A DNA stretch of 64,000 bases, from NCBI RefSeq assembly GCF_900277125.1, contig NZ_OPYN01000207.1, forward strand, positions 124,001 to 188,000, written 5' to 3'. Below the pieces are notes generated by a model. It had not been told where the DNA came from. It was given only the letters and a program-made list of their open reading frames with translations, and ran no database searches. The stretch comes from Pseudomonas inefficax. GTDB taxonomy: Bacteria > Pseudomonadota > Gammaproteobacteria > Pseudomonadales > Pseudomonadaceae. Made by a program: the position numbers and the translations under genes. This document shows positions 63,949 to 64,000 of this stretch, in pieces (position 1 is the stretch's first letter; every line of letters begins with the position of its first letter).

Positions 63949-64000
63949 CTTTTGACTAGCGCCCGCCATTGCCCAAACCTATGCTGCGTCGGTCAGCAGA

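Overview
This window looks like core chromosome of a Pseudomonas of the P. putida group. The evidence is the high GC content, the gene order cmoB / czcRS-like / pdxJ-recO-era-rnc-lepB-lepA / mucD-mucB-mucA-algU / nadB, a PhaG nearly identical to the P. putida protein as I remember it, and about 15 paired REP palindromes sharing a CTCCCACAG module. No phage, transposase, integron, plasmid or CRISPR feature was seen. All identifications come from reading the translated sequence and remembered families; no database search was run.

Left part (1-17 kb): the 3' end of cmoB; a small exported protein; a heavy-metal two-component system behind a MerR/CadR-type promoter; the minus-strand lepA-lepB-rnc-era-recO-pdxJ cluster; a delta-60 repeat protein gene inserted between lepA and mucD; the envelope-stress operon algU-mucA-mucB (no mucC) with mucD behind its own terminator; and nadB, divergent from algU. 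An AlgU-type promoter precedes algU.

Middle part (17-36 kb): the FAD/Fe-S assembly genes sdhE, ygfX and ygfZ; an HDOD protein; a complete tricarboxylate uptake module (TctE/TctD sensor-regulator, OpdH-type porin, TctCBA transporter and a coupled AbrB-family membrane protein) with TctD-like direct repeats in the divergent promoter; ung; an enoyl-CoA hydratase/HIBYL-CoA hydrolase-like enzyme; a Tyr-rich lipoprotein; a CWC Cys-rich protein; an RsuA-type pseudouridine synthase; phaG, which links fatty-acid synthesis to polyhydroxyalkanoate precursors; tRNA-Gly(CCC); a SulP anion transporter; and a SIR2-like DUF4917 protein.

Tad/Flp pilus locus (36-50 kb): 14 consecutive minus-strand genes run from the Flp pilin and prepilin peptidase through an unusual AAA+ ATPase, CpaB, secretin, lipoprotein, TadG/E/F-like pseudopilins, TadZ, TadA, TadB, TadC and TadD. 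A divergent AraC-type regulator with a degenerate receiver domain sits beside it, and a 21-bp-spaced direct repeat lies upstream of flp.

Right part (50-64 kb): a methyltransferase; a TPM-domain protein; the periplasmic beta-glucosidase BglX; DctB/DctD followed by a kgtP-type dicarboxylate permease with a textbook sigma-54 promoter; a class II Fic protein behind an array of 34-bp-period palindromes; a four-fold repeated membrane protein; a small secreted protein made of 13-residue tandem repeats; a flavin reductase-like protein; a short unknown protein; and an ABM-domain monooxygenase-like protein with a perfect 25-bp hairpin upstream. The most unusual items are the Fic leader palindrome array, the tandem-repeat secreted protein, the pseudo-receiver Tad regulator and the SIR2-like protein.
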